From an uncultured Bacteroidia bacterium (GTDB taxonomy: Bacteria > Bacteroidota > Bacteroidia > NS11-12g > UBA9320): a stretch of 64,000 nt of DNA. Location of the stretch: contig CAJQIC010000020.1 of assembly GCA_905478335.1 (NCBI GenBank), positions 62,001 through 126,000 of the forward strand, written 5' to 3'. A program made the translations under genes and the position numbers. The notes under the pieces were generated by a model. It was not told where the DNA came from, ran no database searches, and saw nothing but the letters and a program-made list of their open reading frames with translations. Every line of letters begins with the position of its first letter. The stretch's first letter is position 1. Below are positions 62,204-64,000 of the stretch, one piece after another.

Positions 62204-62211
62204 CAAATGTA
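62204..62211 (-). promoter_or_regulatory. candidate -7 element for the purF-like gene
   Basis: TACATTTG on the minus strand matches TANNTTTG, 17 bases before the ATG at 62186. A TTTG lies 16 bases upstream of it, slightly too close. Confidence 0.5.
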
Positions 62212-62346
62212 GTACATTATTGTATCGCAAACACCCAACAATTAATCCTTTGTGAAAAACGACAAAACGATAGAATCAGACAAACGTAAAACGTGATTAG
62301 TCCTTAGATATCACTGCAACTAAAGACGACATTGCGTCATTTAAAC

Positions 62347-62354
62347 TAACTTTG
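62347..62354 (+). promoter_or_regulatory. -7 element giving a leaderless aroQ mRNA
   Basis: TAACTTTG ends four bases before the ATG at 62359, so the transcript should start at or one to two bases before the start codon. No -33 TTTG is present at the usual spacing. Confidence 0.5.
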
Positions 62355-62358
62355 AACC

Positions 62359-62793
62359 ATGCTAAATGTATCCATATTGCATGGACCAAACCTAAATTTG
62401 TTGGGAACGCGACAGCCAGATATATATGGTGACAGGTCGTTTGAAGATTTATTGACGGAATTGCAAACTGAGTTCCCTAGTGTGAAAATCAACTATGCTC
62501 AAACCAATGTTGAAGGAGACTTGGTATCGTTAATTCAGTCACATGGATTTAAATCAGATTACCTTATTCTAAATGCTGCTGCATATACCCATACTTCTGT
62601 AGCAATCCCAGACGCTGTAGCTGCAGTTCCAGCTCAGGTAATTGGCGTGCATTTGAGCAATATTTACCAACGTGAAGAGGTCAGACACGTTGATTTGTTT
62701 GCGAAACATTGTGTTGCCTGTTTGTTCGGTTTTGGTCTCGAAGGGTACAAAATGGCATTAAGATATATTACAAACGTAGAAGATGATAAATAG
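62359..62793 (+). CDS. aroQ: 3-dehydroquinate dehydratase, type II
   Basis: The 144-residue enzyme makes 3-dehydroshikimate in the shikimate pathway. It has the type II signature LHGPNLNLLGTRQPDIYG with the catalytic Tyr. Also present are NAAAYTHTSVAIPDA, the substrate-binding VHLSNIYQREEVRHVD and the C-terminal FGLEGYKMAL. The following nitronate monooxygenase-like gene begins 11 bases inside its end, so the two are co-transcribed. Confidence 0.97.
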   Translation: MLNVSILHGPNLNLLGTRQPDIYGDRSFEDLLTELQTEFPSVKINYAQTNVEGDLVSLIQSHGFKSDYLILNAAAYTHTSVAIPDAVAAVPAQVIGVHLSNIYQREEVRHVDLFAKHCVACLFGFGLEGYKMALRYITNVEDDK

Positions 62794-63730
62794 AGTAACA
62801 GAGCTACTGCATGTACGCTATCCAATTATTCAAGCGGGTATGATTTGGTGTAGTGGTTGGAAACTCGCTCATGCAGCGTGTGAAGAGGGTGTTTTAGGCG
62901 TAATTGGCGCAGGGTCAATGTATCCTGATGTGTTAAAGTCACACATCACAAAACTGCAGTCAGCAACCGACAAATCGTTTGCTGTTAACGTTCCACTATT
63001 ATATCCCAACATAGAAGAGGTGATGGATATAATCATACAGAACAAAGTTAAGTACGTAATCACTTCTGCCGGAAACCCATCGATTTGGACGCCGATATTG
63101 CAGAAGGAAGGTATTAAAGTCTTACATGTGATAGCCAATGCAAAATTTGCATTGAAGGCTGAGTCAGCTGGGGTAGATGGAATTATCGCTGAAGGTTTTG
63201 AGGCAGGAGGACACAATGGAAAGGAAGAAACCACCACACTTTGCTTAATACCTGAAATTATATCAAAGGTTCAAATACCGGTAATCGCTGCGGGAGGAAT
63301 TGCCAGCGGTAAGTCTATGGCAGCCGTAATGGCGCTTGGAGCAGAAGGGGTTCAAATTGGTTCCCGTTTTGCAGCATGTGAAGAGTCTAGTGCTCATGAC
63401 AGTTTTAAGCAAGCCATACGTAATGCAAAAGAGGGCGACACAAAACTGATGTTAAAAGACATCGTTCCTGTTCGGTTGCTAAGAAACAAGTTCTTTAACG
63501 ATTTAGAAGAAGCCTACAACGCTTGTAAAACCAAAGAAGAAAAACTTGAGTTACTTGGCAGAGCTAGGGCAAAGCAAGGAATGTTTCATGGCGACATGGA
63601 TGAAGGCGAACTAGAAATCGGTCAAGTCAGTAGTATGATATCGAAGCGCGAAACAGTAAAGGATATCGTAGCAGAAATTATTTTGGACTATAACACAACA
63701 GTTAGCCAAGCAGCCAAACATTTACTCTAA
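62783..63730 (+). CDS. nitronate monooxygenase / FMN-dependent 2-nitropropane dioxygenase-like
   Basis: The 315-residue product is a TIM-barrel flavoprotein: YPIIQAGMIWCSG, GVLGVIGAGSM, VKYVITSAGNPS, the glycine-rich GFEAGGHNG and the FMN phosphate-binding VIAAGGIASGKSM, GAEGVQIGSRFAACEES. It is the NMO/FabK-like family, which oxidises nitronates or reduces enoyl thioesters. The substrate cannot be assigned. It overlaps aroQ by 11 bases, which is probably operon compaction rather than a shikimate role. Confidence 0.88.
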   Translation: MINRVTELLHVRYPIIQAGMIWCSGWKLAHAACEEGVLGVIGAGSMYPDVLKSHITKLQSATDKSFAVNVPLLYPNIEEVMDIIIQNKVKYVITSAGNPSIWTPILQKEGIKVLHVIANAKFALKAESAGVDGIIAEGFEAGGHNGKEETTTLCLIPEIISKVQIPVIAAGGIASGKSMAAVMALGAEGVQIGSRFAACEESSAHDSFKQAIRNAKEGDTKLMLKDIVPVRLLRNKFFNDLEEAYNACKTKEEKLELLGRARAKQGMFHGDMDEGELEIGQVSSMISKRETVKDIVAEIILDYNTTVSQAAKHLL

Positions 63731-63766
63731 CATTTTTGTTGTTTCTTCGCAACTTATTTCACAACA

Positions 63767-64000
63767 TTGGAATACAAACTCCATACTTTTTCAAACGGTT
63801 TACGCTTAGCATTTAAACAAACAGAAAACACTCAGATTGCACACAGTGGGTTTTTCATTAATGCGGGTTCACGAGACGAGTTACCTTCTCAAGTTGGGTT
63901 AGCTCATTTGCTTGAACACATGCTGTTTAAGGGCACTAAAAAGCGAAACACCAATCAAGTACTAAACCGATTAGAAGTGGTTGGTGGAGATTTAAACGCG
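63767..64000 (+). CDS. M16-family zinc peptidase, N-terminal fragment
   Basis: The gene runs off the right edge. The visible 78 residues begin EYKLHTFSNGLRLAF after a TTG at 63767; the frame has the stop of the previous gene upstream and no other start. It contains the inverted zinc motif HLLEH (GLAHLLEHMLFKGTKKR), then VVGGDLNA, which marks a catalytically active M16 subunit. The partner or second M16 gene is probably outside the window. Confidence 0.85.
   Translation, partial: MEYKLHTFSNGLRLAFKQTENTQIAHSGFFINAGSRDELPSQVGLAHLLEHMLFKGTKKRNTNQVLNRLEVVGGDLNA

Noticed and set aside
1-64000. Mobile element, prophage, CRISPR array, tRNA or rRNA
   Set aside because: No transposase or integrase, no regularly spaced direct repeats, and no cloverleaf or rRNA-like sequence was seen in any intergenic region.

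Overview
The window is chromosomal DNA of a member of the Bacteroidota, most likely a marine Flavobacteriales. The evidence is many Por/type IX secretion (T9SS) type A and type B C-terminal sorting domains, Bacteroidota-style promoters (TTTG / TANNTTTG), a bacillithiol-system protein (YtxJ), a TPR-type LytS-like kinase with a LytTR regulator, and a DUF4175 protein. Coding density is very high. I see no rRNA, tRNA, CRISPR array, insertion sequence or prophage.

Layout. 1-7092: secreted proteins (CotH-kinase/lamin-tail fragment, beta-propeller, giant PKD-repeat protein). 7163-8032: sucD with a clear terminator. 8151-15515: two more giant secreted proteins, convergent with abutting stop codons. 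15615-17333: lysS. 17384-19490: an ECF sigma / short membrane anti-sigma-like / CnrX-like / Spy-like operon that resembles CnrYXH metal or envelope sensing. 19544-20917: DnaQ-type exonuclease fused to a UvrC/Cho-like GIY-YIG nuclease. 20948-25574: a phenylacetyl-CoA epoxidase operon (TetR-paaA-secreted protein-paaB-paaC-paaD). It has a textbook promoter with a palindromic operator, and a T9SS-secreted protein is translationally coupled inside it. 25705-31709: alpha-2-macroglobulin-like protein overlapping an outer-membrane barrel gene. 32475-35205: TPR histidine kinase and LytTR regulator. 35784-38725: M48 metalloprotease overlapping a small barrel protein. 38726-42714: DUF4175 coiled-coil membrane protein and a SPOR-like protein. 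42820-47899: thioredoxin-fold protein, rlmD, an RRM protein, a GT2 glycosyltransferase and a secreted Calx-beta/lamin-tail protein. 48139-53056: ExbD-like protein, alkaline phosphatase, lipoproteins, ytxJ, thioesterase, gcvT. 53053-58233: rlmF, DUF1456, a membrane protein/XRE pair, and a run of small adaptive genes (NAD-binding, GyrI-like, TfoX-like, GNAT, DoxX-like). 58423-60229: two tandem GH17 proteins without signal peptides. 60291-64000: long amidophosphoribosyltransferase-like protein, aroQ, a nitronate monooxygenase-like gene and the start of an M16 peptidase.

How the genes work together. The clearest pathway unit is aerobic phenylacetate catabolism: epoxidase subunits A, B, C and D under a local TetR repressor. 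The reductase paaE and the downstream paa genes are not in the window. The sigma-factor operon looks like a self-contained stress regulon. Several pairs are coupled by ATGA overlaps (A2M/barrel, M48/barrel, secreted protein/paaB), which implies joint function at the cell envelope. Most convergent gene pairs end with abutting or overlapping stop codons, and three terminator hairpins include or touch the stop codon of the opposing gene.

Nothing here can be named with certainty as a new system. The best candidates for new biology are the secreted protein locked into the paa operon, the CnrYXH-like operon, the A2M/barrel pair and the cytoplasmic GH17 pair.
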